From Poriferisodalis sp022821985 (GTDB taxonomy: Bacteria > Actinomycetota > Acidimicrobiia > Acidimicrobiales > Poriferisodalaceae), in NCBI RefSeq assembly GCF_965219595.1, contig NZ_OZ244781.1, positions 2,418,001-2,482,000 on the forward strand: 64,000 bases of DNA, read 5' to 3'. How positions within the stretch are numbered: the first letter of the stretch is position 1; every line of letters starts with the position of its first letter. The notes beneath the pieces were generated by a model. It was not told the origin of the DNA. It made no database searches and saw only the letters and a list, made by a program, of their open reading frames with translations. Made by a program: the position numbers and the translations under genes. Shown here piece after piece: positions 11,876 through 20,361 of this stretch.

Positions 11876-13066
11876 GTGAACCAGTGGACTTTCACCTCAG
11901 AATCGGTGACCGAGGGCCATCCCGACAAGATGGCCGACCAGATCTCCGACGCCATCCTCGACTCGCTGATCGCCGAGGACCGCCACGCCCGGGTGGCGGT
12001 AGAGACGCTGGTCACGACCGGACTGGTCGTCGTGGCGGGCGAGGTGTCTACCGAGGCCTACGTGGACATCCCGCGGGTGGTGCGCAACACGATCACCGGC
12101 ATCGGGTACGACCATGGCGAACTCGGCTTCGATGGCAACACGTGCGGCGTGATGATCGCTCTCGACGAGCAGTCCCCAGAGATCACTCAGGGAGTCTTCG
12201 GAAGCAGCGAAGCAGCCGCGCACGAAGACAACATCCCTGATCAAGGCGCCGGCGACCAGGGGATGATGTTTGGCTACGCCTGCCGCGAAACCGATGCGCT
12301 CATGCCGCTGCCGATCTATGTGGCTCATCGCATGGCCGAGCAGCTCACCGAGGCGCGCCGCTCAGGCTGCATTCCCTACCTGCGCCCCGACGGCAAGACC
12401 CAGGTGAGCTTCGAGTACCGCGACGGCGAGCCGGTCGCGCTCCGCACGGTCGTCGTCTCCGCCCAGCACCGCGAGGGGATCGAGATCGAGGGCATGATGC
12501 GCCCCGACCTGCTCGAGCACGTCATCGGCTCCACGTTGCCTGCCGCCTTCGCCGACGACGACTTCGAACTGCTCGTGAACCCGTCCGGCAGCTTCGTCAG
12601 CGGCGGGCCGGTCGCCGACGCCGGCCTCACCGGGCGCAAGATCATCGTCGACACCTACGGCGGTTACGCCCGTCATGGCGGCGGCGCATTCAGCGGCAAG
12701 GATCCGTCAAAGGTCGACCGTTCGGCGGCGTACGGCGCACGCTGGGTCGCGAAGAACCTCGTGGCCGCCGGGGCGGCAGACCGCTGCGAGATGCAAGTGG
12801 CCTATGCCATCGGGCGTGCAGACCCGGTCTCGGTGCTTGTGGAGACGTTCGGAACCGCCCATGCCGATCCGGAGGCCATCTCGGCGGCAGTGGCCGAGGT
12901 GTTCGACCTGCGGCCGGCGGCGCTGCTGGCCGACTTGAATCTGCGCCAGCCGATCTACCAGACCACGGCCGCCTACGGCCACTTCGGCCGTGTGCCCAAT
13001 GGCGACACCTTCCCCTGGGAGCAGCTCAACCGCGTCGACGATCTCAAGTCCGCCCTGGGCCTGTAA
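11876..13066 (+). CDS. metK: S-adenosylmethionine synthetase
   Basis: MetK makes S-adenosylmethionine from methionine and ATP. The N terminus WTFTSESVTEGHPDKMADQI is the family signature. GAGDQGMMFGYACRET is the ATP-binding signature, and GGGAFSGKDPSKVDRSAAY is the phosphate-binding signature. The product is 396 residues from GTG 11876, close to the usual length. That start follows a GGGAG site and gives the common short N terminus. ATG 11855 would add seven residues. The gene follows coaBC after a 125-bp gap. Confidence 0.97.
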   Translation: MNQWTFTSESVTEGHPDKMADQISDAILDSLIAEDRHARVAVETLVTTGLVVVAGEVSTEAYVDIPRVVRNTITGIGYDHGELGFDGNTCGVMIALDEQSPEITQGVFGSSEAAAHEDNIPDQGAGDQGMMFGYACRETDALMPLPIYVAHRMAEQLTEARRSGCIPYLRPDGKTQVSFEYRDGEPVALRTVVVSAQHREGIEIEGMMRPDLLEHVIGSTLPAAFADDDFELLVNPSGSFVSGGPVADAGLTGRKIIVDTYGGYARHGGGAFSGKDPSKVDRSAAYGARWVAKNLVAAGAADRCEMQVAYAIGRADPVSVLVETFGTAHADPEAISAAVAEVFDLRPAALLADLNLRQPIYQTTAAYGHFGRVPNGDTFPWEQLNRVDDLKSALGL

Positions 13067-13092
13067 GAAGCCGCCCGGGGCAGACTGCGGCG

Positions 13093-14979
13093 ATGCAGCG
13101 GGCGGTGCAGGTGCTGGTTGACGAGCCAGCCATCGACCGCGAGTTCACCTACCTGCTGCCGCCGGAGCTGGTCTCAGGTCGTGTGCCGGTCACCGTCGGC
13201 ACGATTGTGCGGGTGGTGCTCAACCGCCGTCGCCTGCGCGGTTGGGTCACCGGGCTGGACGCGACAATTCCTGGCGGTCGGGAACTGGCGCCGGTCAGCA
13301 GCGTCGTCGGCGTCGGACCGCCGCCGCATGTAGTCGAGCTGGCGAGATGGGCAGCGTGGCGTTGGGCCGGCACTCAGGTTCACTTCTTGCGCACCGCGAG
13401 CCCGGATCGTGTCGTCAAGGGTCTGCCGGCGGGCCGTCCGGTGAGTCTGCCGAACGTCGTGTCCGATGAGGGGGCCGACACTCCCGAATGGGTCAGAGAC
13501 GCGTTCGCTGAGGCCGCCCCTGCGTCAGCCGGTGGCGGGTTGCCGGCCGTGGTGCGTCTCGGTCCGTGCGCCGACGAATGGCCGCTGGTCGTCGAGGCGT
13601 TGCGTCACGGCCGCACGCTCGTGCTCGTGCCCACTGCGGCGTGGGCGGCCAGGCTCGCAGGCAGGTTGCGTCAGATAGGCGTGTCGACTGCGTTCGCTCC
13701 ACGCGACTGGGCGGGGGCAGCGTCGGCACATGTGCTCGTGGGGACCCGCGCCGGGGCATGGGCCCCGTGCGGCCGGCTCGATGCGGTCGTTGTGCTTGAC
13801 GAACACGACCAGACGTATCAAGAGGAGGCTGCGCCCACGTGGAATGCCCGTGATGTGGCGATTGAGCGGGCACGTCGCGACGGCGCCCGCTGCTTGCTGG
13901 TGGGGCCGTTGCCCTCGCCCGATGCGGTTGTCCTCGCTGGACCTACGGCATCAGATTCTGGGCCGGCGGTCATCACGGCGCCGCGGACTTCAACGAGCGA
14001 AGCATGGCCCCGAGTGCAGATTGCAGACCGGCGCCAAGACGACCCAGCGACGGGGGAGTGGTGCGGCGAAGCTCTCGCCGAGCTGCTGCGCAGCGACGGC
14101 ACGGTGGTGTGCGTACTGAACCGCACCGGTCGGGCACGTCTCGCCTATTGCGCCTCGTGCGGCGAGTTGGCGCGCTCGCGCACGAGCGGCCGTGCCATGC
14201 GGCTGGAGAAGCAGCAGTTCACCGACCCCGACAGCGGTGACATCCGCCCTGCCGTGTGCGAATTCTGCGGAGCGACGAAGTTCCGGCGTGCTCGGGTCGG
14301 GGTGAAGGGTGTCGCCGAGGAGATGGAGCGCTTGGCTCGCCGCCCTGTCATCCAGGTGGTCGGTGGTGCAGCGCCGGACGCAGCCAGCTCCAGCAGCGGC
14401 TCTAGGGCTGCTGACGATGACGCCCAGCCACCGCGCCGTCGTCGGCAATCGCGGCCACAGTCGAGGCAGCCAGCGCTTTACATCGGTACCGAGGCAGTGT
14501 TTCACCGGGTGCCGTCGGCAGACGCAGTCGCGTTCGTCGACTTCGACCAGGAACTCACGGCGCCCCGCTACCGGGCCGGTGAAGAGGCCTTCGCACTGCT
14601 CGTGCGTGCGGCACGTTTGGTGGGCCCGCGTTCGGGCGGCGGCAGCGTCTTGGTGCAGACGCGGCTGCCTGATCATCCGGTCCTGGCGGCGGCAACCGAG
14701 GCCGATCCCAGCGATTGGCTGCGAGCCGAGATGGAGCGTCGTCCGGCGATGCGCCAGCCGCCCGCTGCAGCGTGGGCGCTGGTGTCCGGCGCCGCGGCGC
14801 CGGGCTACGTCGAGAATCTGTCAGCAGGCCTGCACGCTGCGATGCTCGACATCGCGGGACCCGCTGACGGAACATGGCGCATCTGCAGCGACAACCAGAA
14901 CGTGCTGTTGGATGCCCTGGCAGCCGCGGAGCGGCCGTCCGGGAGGCTGCGGGTCGCTGTCGATCCGTTGCGAGCCTGA
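13093..14979 (+). CDS. priA: PriA-like primosomal protein N', degenerate actinobacterial form
   Basis: PriA restarts stalled replication forks. The N-terminal DNA-binding domain is clear (QVLVDEPAIDREFTYLLPPE). The helicase part is degenerate. Where a Walker A loop should be, the sequence reads VVRLGPCADEWPLVVEAL, with no GxGKT. The Walker B-like region survives as VVLDEHDQTYQEEAAPTWNA. Only four cysteines of the usual eight zinc ligands are seen (CASC and CEFC). Loss of ATPase motifs is common in actinobacterial PriA proteins and suggests a structural, non-helicase role. The product is 628 residues and ends 60 bases before def. Confidence 0.88.
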   Translation: MQRAVQVLVDEPAIDREFTYLLPPELVSGRVPVTVGTIVRVVLNRRRLRGWVTGLDATIPGGRELAPVSSVVGVGPPPHVVELARWAAWRWAGTQVHFLRTASPDRVVKGLPAGRPVSLPNVVSDEGADTPEWVRDAFAEAAPASAGGGLPAVVRLGPCADEWPLVVEALRHGRTLVLVPTAAWAARLAGRLRQIGVSTAFAPRDWAGAASAHVLVGTRAGAWAPCGRLDAVVVLDEHDQTYQEEAAPTWNARDVAIERARRDGARCLLVGPLPSPDAVVLAGPTASDSGPAVITAPRTSTSEAWPRVQIADRRQDDPATGEWCGEALAELLRSDGTVVCVLNRTGRARLAYCASCGELARSRTSGRAMRLEKQQFTDPDSGDIRPAVCEFCGATKFRRARVGVKGVAEEMERLARRPVIQVVGGAAPDAASSSSGSRAADDDAQPPRRRRQSRPQSRQPALYIGTEAVFHRVPSADAVAFVDFDQELTAPRYRAGEEAFALLVRAARLVGPRSGGGSVLVQTRLPDHPVLAAATEADPSDWLRAEMERRPAMRQPPAAAWALVSGAAAPGYVENLSAGLHAAMLDIAGPADGTWRICSDNQNVLLDALAAAERPSGRLRVAVDPLRA

Positions 14980-15024
14980 CGCGTCCTACTGCCCTTCCGA
15001 CCGGGCCGCGCGCGGGCGCGCCGG

Positions 15025-15030
15025 TAACCT
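15025..15030 (+). promoter_or_regulatory. -10 box of a probable leaderless def promoter
   Basis: TAACCT ends nine bases before ATG 15040, and no ribosome-binding site precedes the start codon. Confidence 0.5.
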
Positions 15031-15039
15031 CCGAAATCC

Positions 15040-15609
15040 ATGGGAGGCACGTTCGAGATCCGGCTGATGGGCGATCCGGTGCTGCGCCAACGCGCCGCCG
15101 AGATCACCGACATCGACGGCCGCGTGGCGCGCATGGTCGACGACATGCTGCCGGCCATGTACGAGGCCGAGGGCATCGGGCTTGCCGCTCCCCAAGTGGG
15201 CATTCAGCGCCGTCTGTTCATCTTCGACCTCTATGAAGGTGACGGCCCCCAGACGCTCATCAATCCCGAGATCGTCGAGAGCGACGGCGAGTGGACCTAC
15301 ACCGAGGGGTGTCTGTCGGTGCCCGGTCTGACCTTCGAGATCGTGCGTCCGAAAGAAGTTCACATCGTCGGACGTGACCTCGACGGCAACGAGGTCAGCA
15401 TCGAGGCCGATGAGCTGCTGGCACGGCTGTTCCAGCACGAGCTGGATCACCTCGACGGCGTGCTGCTCGTCGACCACCTCGAAAAGGCTGAGCGCAAGGA
15501 AGCCCTGCGCGATTGGCGCATCCAGCTCGTACAGCTGCAGTCCGGCACCAACGGACCGGCCGACAGCGGCCCCGTCCCGCTCGTGGGCCGCAATGTCGCG
15601 GAGGACTGA
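15040..15609 (+). CDS. def: peptide deformylase
   Basis: It removes the formyl group from nascent proteins. All three metalloenzyme motifs are present: GIGLAAPQVG, EGCLSVPG (the cysteine binds the metal) and FQHELDHLDG (the HExxH-type helix). The product is 189 residues. The next gene is methionyl-tRNA formyltransferase, which adds the same formyl group, a classic pairing. Confidence 0.97.
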   Translation: MGGTFEIRLMGDPVLRQRAAEITDIDGRVARMVDDMLPAMYEAEGIGLAAPQVGIQRRLFIFDLYEGDGPQTLINPEIVESDGEWTYTEGCLSVPGLTFEIVRPKEVHIVGRDLDGNEVSIEADELLARLFQHELDHLDGVLLVDHLEKAERKEALRDWRIQLVQLQSGTNGPADSGPVPLVGRNVAED

Positions 15610-15765
15610 GCACTCCCTGGCGGCCGCTTCGCAGCTTGCGCACCGCGACAGCGCCAGAGCCGCACTGCACTGGCGGCTTGAGCGTGGCTGCACCGGTATC
15701 TCCCCGCAAGCGCGCAGCGAGCCACCGGCCTCAACTGCCGCGCCCGACCACAGCGCGATCGTCCG

Positions 15766-16665
15766 ATGATGTCACCGGACTCGCCAATGCCTCCTGACCG
15801 GCCACGCCGGATCGCTTTCGCCGGCACTCCGCACGACGCCGTGCCGGCATTGCGGACGCTCGCGGAAGCCGGATTCGAGATCCCCGTCGTGGTGACGGGC
15901 GCGGCGCGCCGACGAACCCGCCGCGGCAGCGACACCCTGAGCCCTGTCGCTGCCGCCGCCGAAGAGCTGGGCCTGCCGGTCAGCCACGACCCGGCCGATC
16001 TCGCGGGCTGCGGCGCCGACTGCGCGGTCGTGGTGGCCTACGGGCAGCTCATCGGTGAGGATCTGCTGGCTACTACGCCCATGCTCAACCTGCACTTCTC
16101 GCTGCTGCCGCGCTGGCGTGGTGCCGCACCGGTCGAGCGGGCGCTGCTGGCCGGTGACGATCGCACGGGCGTGTCGCTCATGGCGCTGGAAGCGACGCTC
16201 GACACGGGACCCGTCTACTGGCGCCACGAAGTGCCCATCGGACCGGCCGACACTGCAGCAGAGCTCCGCAACCGGCTTGCTCGGGAAGGTGCTCAGCACC
16301 TCGCAGGCTCGCTCACCGGGGGCCTCGGCACGCCCCAATCCCAATCGGGCGAGCCGACATACGCACGCAAGCTGACCCCCGCGGACCGCCAGATCGACTG
16401 GTCGCAACCGGCTGCTCACATCCACCGCCAGATCCGCGTCGGCGGCGCGTGGACCACGCTCGACGGCGAGCGCTTCATCATCCGAGGGGCGACCCTGCAG
16501 TCAGGTGAGGCGGCGGCGTCGCCAGGGACGCTGGTCGACGATGCCGTCGCGACAGGTGACGGCCTGATCCTCCTGCGCACCGTCCAGCCCGCAGGCCGAG
16601 CAGCGCTTGATGCCCACGACTGGCTGCGCGGTGCCCGCCTGCCCCCCGCCACCCGCTTCGGCTGA
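15766..16665 (+). CDS. fmt: methionyl-tRNA formyltransferase
   Basis: It formylates initiator methionyl-tRNA using 10-formyl-tetrahydrofolate. The N-terminal domain has IAFAGTPHDAVPALRTL and the catalytic signature NLHFSLLPRWRGAAPVERAL, followed by GVSLMALEATLDTGPV. The C-terminal OB-like domain begins near residue 205 (YARKLTPADRQIDWSQPA). The product is 299 residues. ATGs at 15766, 15769 and 15787 are all possible starts. The 156-bp gap after def holds no feature I can support. Confidence 0.95.
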   Translation: MMSPDSPMPPDRPRRIAFAGTPHDAVPALRTLAEAGFEIPVVVTGAARRRTRRGSDTLSPVAAAAEELGLPVSHDPADLAGCGADCAVVVAYGQLIGEDLLATTPMLNLHFSLLPRWRGAAPVERALLAGDDRTGVSLMALEATLDTGPVYWRHEVPIGPADTAAELRNRLAREGAQHLAGSLTGGLGTPQSQSGEPTYARKLTPADRQIDWSQPAAHIHRQIRVGGAWTTLDGERFIIRGATLQSGEAAASPGTLVDDAVATGDGLILLRTVQPAGRAALDAHDWLRGARLPPATRFG

Positions 16666-16777
16666 CGGCTTATGACGGCGCGGCCACGAGGTCGCAATGC
16701 AGGCCGGTCGGTGCAAGCACCGGTCTGGCACCACGCTCCCGAGACGGGCCGGCCAGTCGCGTAGCCAATCCGTCTCG

Positions 16778-16783
16778 TAGCGT
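16778..16783 (+). promoter_or_regulatory. -10-like box before the phosphodiesterase gene
   Basis: TAGCGT ends six bases before ATG 16790, matching the leaderless spacing seen elsewhere in this window. Confidence 0.4.
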
Positions 16784-16789
16784 GTTCGG

Positions 16790-17362
16790 ATGCGCATCGG
16801 GCTGATATCGGACACGCACATTCCCGAAGCCGCGCCCGAGCTGTGGCCCGAGGCGTACGCGGCCATGGAGGGCTGCGCCGCCATCCTGCATGCTGGCGAC
16901 ATCTACGACATCTCGGTGGTCGACCGGCTCAACGAGATCGCGCCCACCTGGGCGGCGCGTGGCAACGGCGACGACGGCTCGTCAGGCCGTGACGTGCAGC
17001 CCGATCATCCGCTGCTTGCCAACGCCTGGGCGCACACGTTCGACGGCGTGCGGGTCGGCCTCACCCACCACCTGCCGGTGCCCGAGCTGTCGTTCTACTC
17101 AGTGGCTGATGCAGTTGAACGGCACTTCGGTGCCGATGAGCGACTCGACGTGTGCGTGTACGGCGATACGCACGTGCACCGCATCGACGCCCTGTCGGGC
17201 GTGCTCTGCGTCAACCCCGGTTCACCCACGTTTCCGCGCAACCTCAGCGCCCAGCTCGGCACTGTTGGCTATCTCGACATCGAAGACGGTGTCGCCACGC
17301 CATCGCTGTGGCAGCTCACACCCAACGGTCTCGAACCCACCGAGTCCTGGCACTACGTCTGA
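16790..17362 (+). CDS. YfcE/MJ0936-type metallophosphoesterase
   Basis: The 190-residue protein carries the calcineurin-like metal motifs in order. These are GLISDTHIPE (D-x-H), LHAGD, ARGNGDD, THH, and finally GDTHVHRID in place of the usual GHTH. VNPGSPTFPRNL is typical of the YfcE/MJ0936 subgroup, which are metal-dependent phosphodiesterases of unknown physiological substrate. It seems to be a single-gene unit. Its exact substrate cannot be told from sequence. Confidence 0.88.
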   Translation: MRIGLISDTHIPEAAPELWPEAYAAMEGCAAILHAGDIYDISVVDRLNEIAPTWAARGNGDDGSSGRDVQPDHPLLANAWAHTFDGVRVGLTHHLPVPELSFYSVADAVERHFGADERLDVCVYGDTHVHRIDALSGVLCVNPGSPTFPRNLSAQLGTVGYLDIEDGVATPSLWQLTPNGLEPTESWHYV

Positions 17363-17423
17363 AGTCGTCACGCACTGCCGGTCCGGCGCTTCGGTGCCGA
17401 CTGCTTCGTGTGCCTGTGCCGCC

Positions 17424-17429
17424 TACAGT
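17424..17429 (+). promoter_or_regulatory. -10-like box before the amidohydrolase gene
   Basis: TACAGT lies about 40 bases before GTG 17471. This gene has an AAGGGGGAG ribosome-binding site at 17457-17465, so it is translated from a leadered mRNA. Confidence 0.4.
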
Positions 17430-17470
17430 GCCGCACGTTGCTGCACGGATTCGATCAAGGGGGAGCGGCA

Positions 17471-18484
17471 GTGGCCGACGACAAGGATGCGTGGCTGGCA
17501 GCCACCGTTGAGCAGCCGATCGACGCCGACGAGGAGATCGTCGATCCGCATCACCACTTGTGGGACTTTCCTACTGGCACGTACCTGGTGCCCGAACTGC
17601 ACGAAGACACCGGAGCAGGCCACAACGTCACCCAGACCGTGTTCGTGGAGTGCGCTGCCGGCTACTACACGAGCGGGCCTGAGCACCTGCGCCCGGTGGG
17701 CGAGACGGAGTTCGTACGCGAGCAGGCGGCGATCTCAGCCGAGGCCGACGGCGCCACGATCTCGGCCATCGTCAGCTTCGCCGACCTGACGCTGGGCAAT
17801 GCCGTCGAGGAGGTGCTGGCAGCGCACGACGAGGCCGGTGAAGGGCTCTTCCGCGGCATCCGCCACGCCAGCGCCTGGGACGGCAGCGACCAGATCCGCG
17901 AGAGCCACACCAAGCCGCCGCCCGAGCTGCTCGCCGATCCGGACTTCCGGGCGGGCTACGCAACGCTGGGCCGCATGGGCTTCAGCTTCGACGGCTGGAT
18001 GTTCCACACTCAGGTCAAGGAGCTGGTGGATCTCGCTCATGCCGTGCCCGACACGCCCGTCGTGCTCGACCACCTCGGCGGCCCGCTGGGCATCGGCCCC
18101 TATGCCGAGCGCCGAGACGAGGTGCGCGCCGTGGTGCGCCCGGCGCTCGAAGCGCTCGCCCGCCACCCGCAGGTCACCGTCAAGGTCGGCGGGATCGGCA
18201 TGAGCATCTACGGCGTCGGCTTCAAGCGGCTGTCGCAGGCACCGTCCTCGGAGCACGTGGCAGCCACCTGGAGCGACGACATCCGCCACTGCATCGAGAC
18301 CTTCGGCCCCGACCGCTGCATGTTCGAGAGCAACTTCCCGGTCGACAAGCAGGGCTGCTCGTACACCGTGCTGTTCAACGCCTTCCAGCGCATCTGCGAC
18401 GAAGCCGGCTACACCGCCGCCGAGCGCGCCGACCTCTTCGCCGGCACGGCGCGCCGCTTCTACCGAGTCGACCCGCCCGCCTAG
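17471..18484 (+). CDS. amidohydrolase-2 family (TIM-barrel) hydrolase
   Basis: The 337-residue protein has the amidohydrolase-2 metal motif DPHHHLWDF near the N terminus. VVLDHLGGP follows in the middle, and the C-terminal core is MFESNFPVDKQ. This plan is shared by L-fuconolactonase- and dicarboxylic-lactone-type hydrolases, so a lactone or carboxylated ring compound is a plausible substrate (inference). GTG 17471 is chosen because a strong AAGGGGGAG lies five bases upstream. A longer frame from 17408 lacks such a site. It begins a mixed-strand set of catabolic-looking genes that continues to 23242. Confidence 0.85.
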   Translation: MADDKDAWLAATVEQPIDADEEIVDPHHHLWDFPTGTYLVPELHEDTGAGHNVTQTVFVECAAGYYTSGPEHLRPVGETEFVREQAAISAEADGATISAIVSFADLTLGNAVEEVLAAHDEAGEGLFRGIRHASAWDGSDQIRESHTKPPPELLADPDFRAGYATLGRMGFSFDGWMFHTQVKELVDLAHAVPDTPVVLDHLGGPLGIGPYAERRDEVRAVVRPALEALARHPQVTVKVGGIGMSIYGVGFKRLSQAPSSEHVAATWSDDIRHCIETFGPDRCMFESNFPVDKQGCSYTVLFNAFQRICDEAGYTAAERADLFAGTARRFYRVDPPA

Positions 18485-18517
18485 CCCTGCGGGCCAAGCC
18501 TGCGCTGGGTCAGCCGG

Positions 18518-19288
18518 CTAGGTCAGGCCGAATCCTTCGTGGGGCAGGGTGGCCCACTGGGTCTCGTCGTGCCCGTACAGCAGGCGGCAGCCATGTTCGT
18601 CGCGCAGTGACTTCAGGCTGCGCATCGATTCGAGCTGCATGTCGTGGTCGTAGCCGAACGGTGGCAGCAGCATCCGGTCGAGCACGTCCTCCCAGTAGAC
18701 GCAGTCGCCGGTCAGTACCACCGGACCGCTGTCGAGCTCCACCCGCAGTGACTGGTGGCCTGCGGTGTGCCCCGGCGTGGGAATGCAGGTGACCGAACCG
18801 TCGCCGAACACGTCGTGCTCGCCTTCGATGAGCAAGAGATCGTGCCCGAGATCGAAGTCCTCGGGCTTGTACACCTCGTACTCGATGAGCTTGGGGTGAT
18901 GACCTGATTCCCACTCGGCCCGCTGGCAGATCAGGCGGGCGTTGGGCAGCAGCTCGGTGCCGCCGCAGTGGTCGAAGTGCAGGTGGCTAAATATGGCGAA
19001 TGTCAGCTCGGCCGGGTCGACGTCGACGCTCTCGAGCCGGGCCGAGACCTCGTCTTCCGCCGAATAGTCCGCCGCGAACGACTTGGCCAGCAGCGGGTAG
19101 CGAGCGCCCACGCCTTCCCGCACCTGGGGGTGCATGCCCGTGTCGAACACCAGCGTCTGGCCGCTGGGGTGGCGCACCAGCCAGCTGGGAATCGGCAGCC
19201 TCACGTTGCCGGGCGCGTCCTTGATCACCGACTCGGTGGGAGTCGACAGCCAGCCGCATTCGAGCGGGAGCAATGAAAGTTGCGTCAT
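18518..19288 (-). CDS. metallo-beta-lactamase fold hydrolase, N-acyl homoserine lactonase-like
   Basis: The 256-residue protein carries the dinuclear zinc motif FSHLHFDHCGG. TPGHTAGHQSL, TGDCVYWED and the terminal YGHDETQW supply the other metal ligands. The N-terminal segment (LPIPSWLVRHPSG with VFDTGMHP) is like that of AHL-lactonase family proteins such as AttM and AiiA. The real substrate could be any lactone. It is convergent with the amidohydrolase upstream and on the same strand as the isomerase gene beyond it. Confidence 0.85.
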   Translation of the reverse strand: MTQLSLLPLECGWLSTPTESVIKDAPGNVRLPIPSWLVRHPSGQTLVFDTGMHPQVREGVGARYPLLAKSFAADYSAEDEVSARLESVDVDPAELTFAIFSHLHFDHCGGTELLPNARLICQRAEWESGHHPKLIEYEVYKPEDFDLGHDLLLIEGEHDVFGDGSVTCIPTPGHTAGHQSLRVELDSGPVVLTGDCVYWEDVLDRMLLPPFGYDHDMQLESMRSLKSLRDEHGCRLLYGHDETQWATLPHEGFGLT

Positions 19289-19356
19289 GTAACTGCCTCC
19301 GTCGGAAGTTGCCTAGGTCGCGCCGGGACTCGAGAGCCGTCGCTGACTGCTCGTGG

Positions 19357-20235
19357 CTAGGCACCCAGTCCGTGATGCAGGGCGCTGTGGTCGGGATAGT
19401 CGGGATCGCGACGGTCCATCTGGGCACGGAAGGCCTCGCCCATGTCGTCGGTGTCGAACATGGCCGCGTTCCACACGGCGATGTACTCGAGGCCGTCCGC
19501 CACCGAGTGATCGCGGCTGTAGTTCATGGTCTGCTTGGTGCCCCAGATCGCCATGGGGCTCTTGGAGGCGATCTGTGCCGCCACGTCCCGCACGGCGTCC
19601 ATCATCGAGTCGTGGTCGTCATAGACCGCGTTGACGAATCCCCGGTCCAAAGCCTCCTCGGCGCCCATGCGCCGACCGGTGAAGGCGAGCTCACGCACGA
19701 CTCCCTCGGGCACCAGCTTGGGCATGCGCTGCAGTGTTCCGACATCCGCGGTCATGCCGATATTGATCTCCTGGATGCTGAAGAACGCATCGCTGGTGGC
19801 ATAGCGCAGGTCGCACGCCGAGACCATGTCGACACCGCCGCCCACGCATGCGCCCTGAATGGCGGCAATGACCGGCAGCCGGCTGTTCTCCAGAGCGTTC
19901 ATGGTCGTCTGTGCTCGCAGCACACCGGTGCGGAACTGGGCCCGCCGCCGGCTGCCGTGCGCACGATCGGGGGAGCTGTCAGCGCTGGCAGATCCGCCGG
20001 ACACGTCGAAGCTGCCGAACACCGACAGATCCATGCCAGAGCAGAAATGACGGCCGACGGCCGACAGCACCACGACACGCGCGTCGGTGCCGGCGGAGAT
20101 GTCGTCGATGATGCTCGGCAACTCGGTCCAGAACTCGGCGATCATCGAGTTGGCCTTCTCAGGTCGCTTGAGGACCAGGTGCGCGACATGGTCAGTCACT
20201 TCCACGTCGAAGCAGGTGTACTCGGAATCGCCCAT
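19357..20235 (-). CDS. enoyl-CoA hydratase/isomerase family, dienoyl-CoA isomerase (ECH1) type
   Basis: The 292-residue crotonase-fold protein has the oxyanion-hole segments SAVGRHFCSGMDL and IQGACVGGGVDMVSACDLRY. The following segment, FFSIQEINIGMTADVGTLQR, closely resembles ECH1 (delta3,5-delta2,4-dienoyl-CoA isomerase) and keeps its acidic residues E and D. That suggests a role in oxidation of unsaturated acyl-CoAs. A stretch of about 25 polar residues around positions 85-105 is an insert of unknown role. It is divergent from the CoA-transferase gene. Confidence 0.87.
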   Translation of the reverse strand: MGDSEYTCFDVEVTDHVAHLVLKRPEKANSMIAEFWTELPSIIDDISAGTDARVVVLSAVGRHFCSGMDLSVFGSFDVSGGSASADSSPDRAHGSRRRAQFRTGVLRAQTTMNALENSRLPVIAAIQGACVGGGVDMVSACDLRYATSDAFFSIQEINIGMTADVGTLQRMPKLVPEGVVRELAFTGRRMGAEEALDRGFVNAVYDDHDSMMDAVRDVAAQIASKSPMAIWGTKQTMNYSRDHSVADGLEYIAVWNAAMFDTDDMGEAFRAQMDRRDPDYPDHSALHHGLGA

Positions 20236-20347
20236 TGCGCATTCTCCTCGTCGTAGGACTGCCCGCTCGTAAGACAGTCCGCCATAGTCAAGCGCAACGG
20301 AAGCCGCGGTGGGCGATCTGGCTGCGGGCTGGCTGCGAGTCCGGCGC

Positions 20348-20353
20348 TACTGT
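20348..20353 (+). promoter_or_regulatory. -10-like box before the CoA-transferase gene
   Basis: TACTGT ends eight bases before ATG 20362, with no ribosome-binding site between, as in the other leaderless candidates here. Confidence 0.4.
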
Positions 20354-20361
20354 CACCCGCG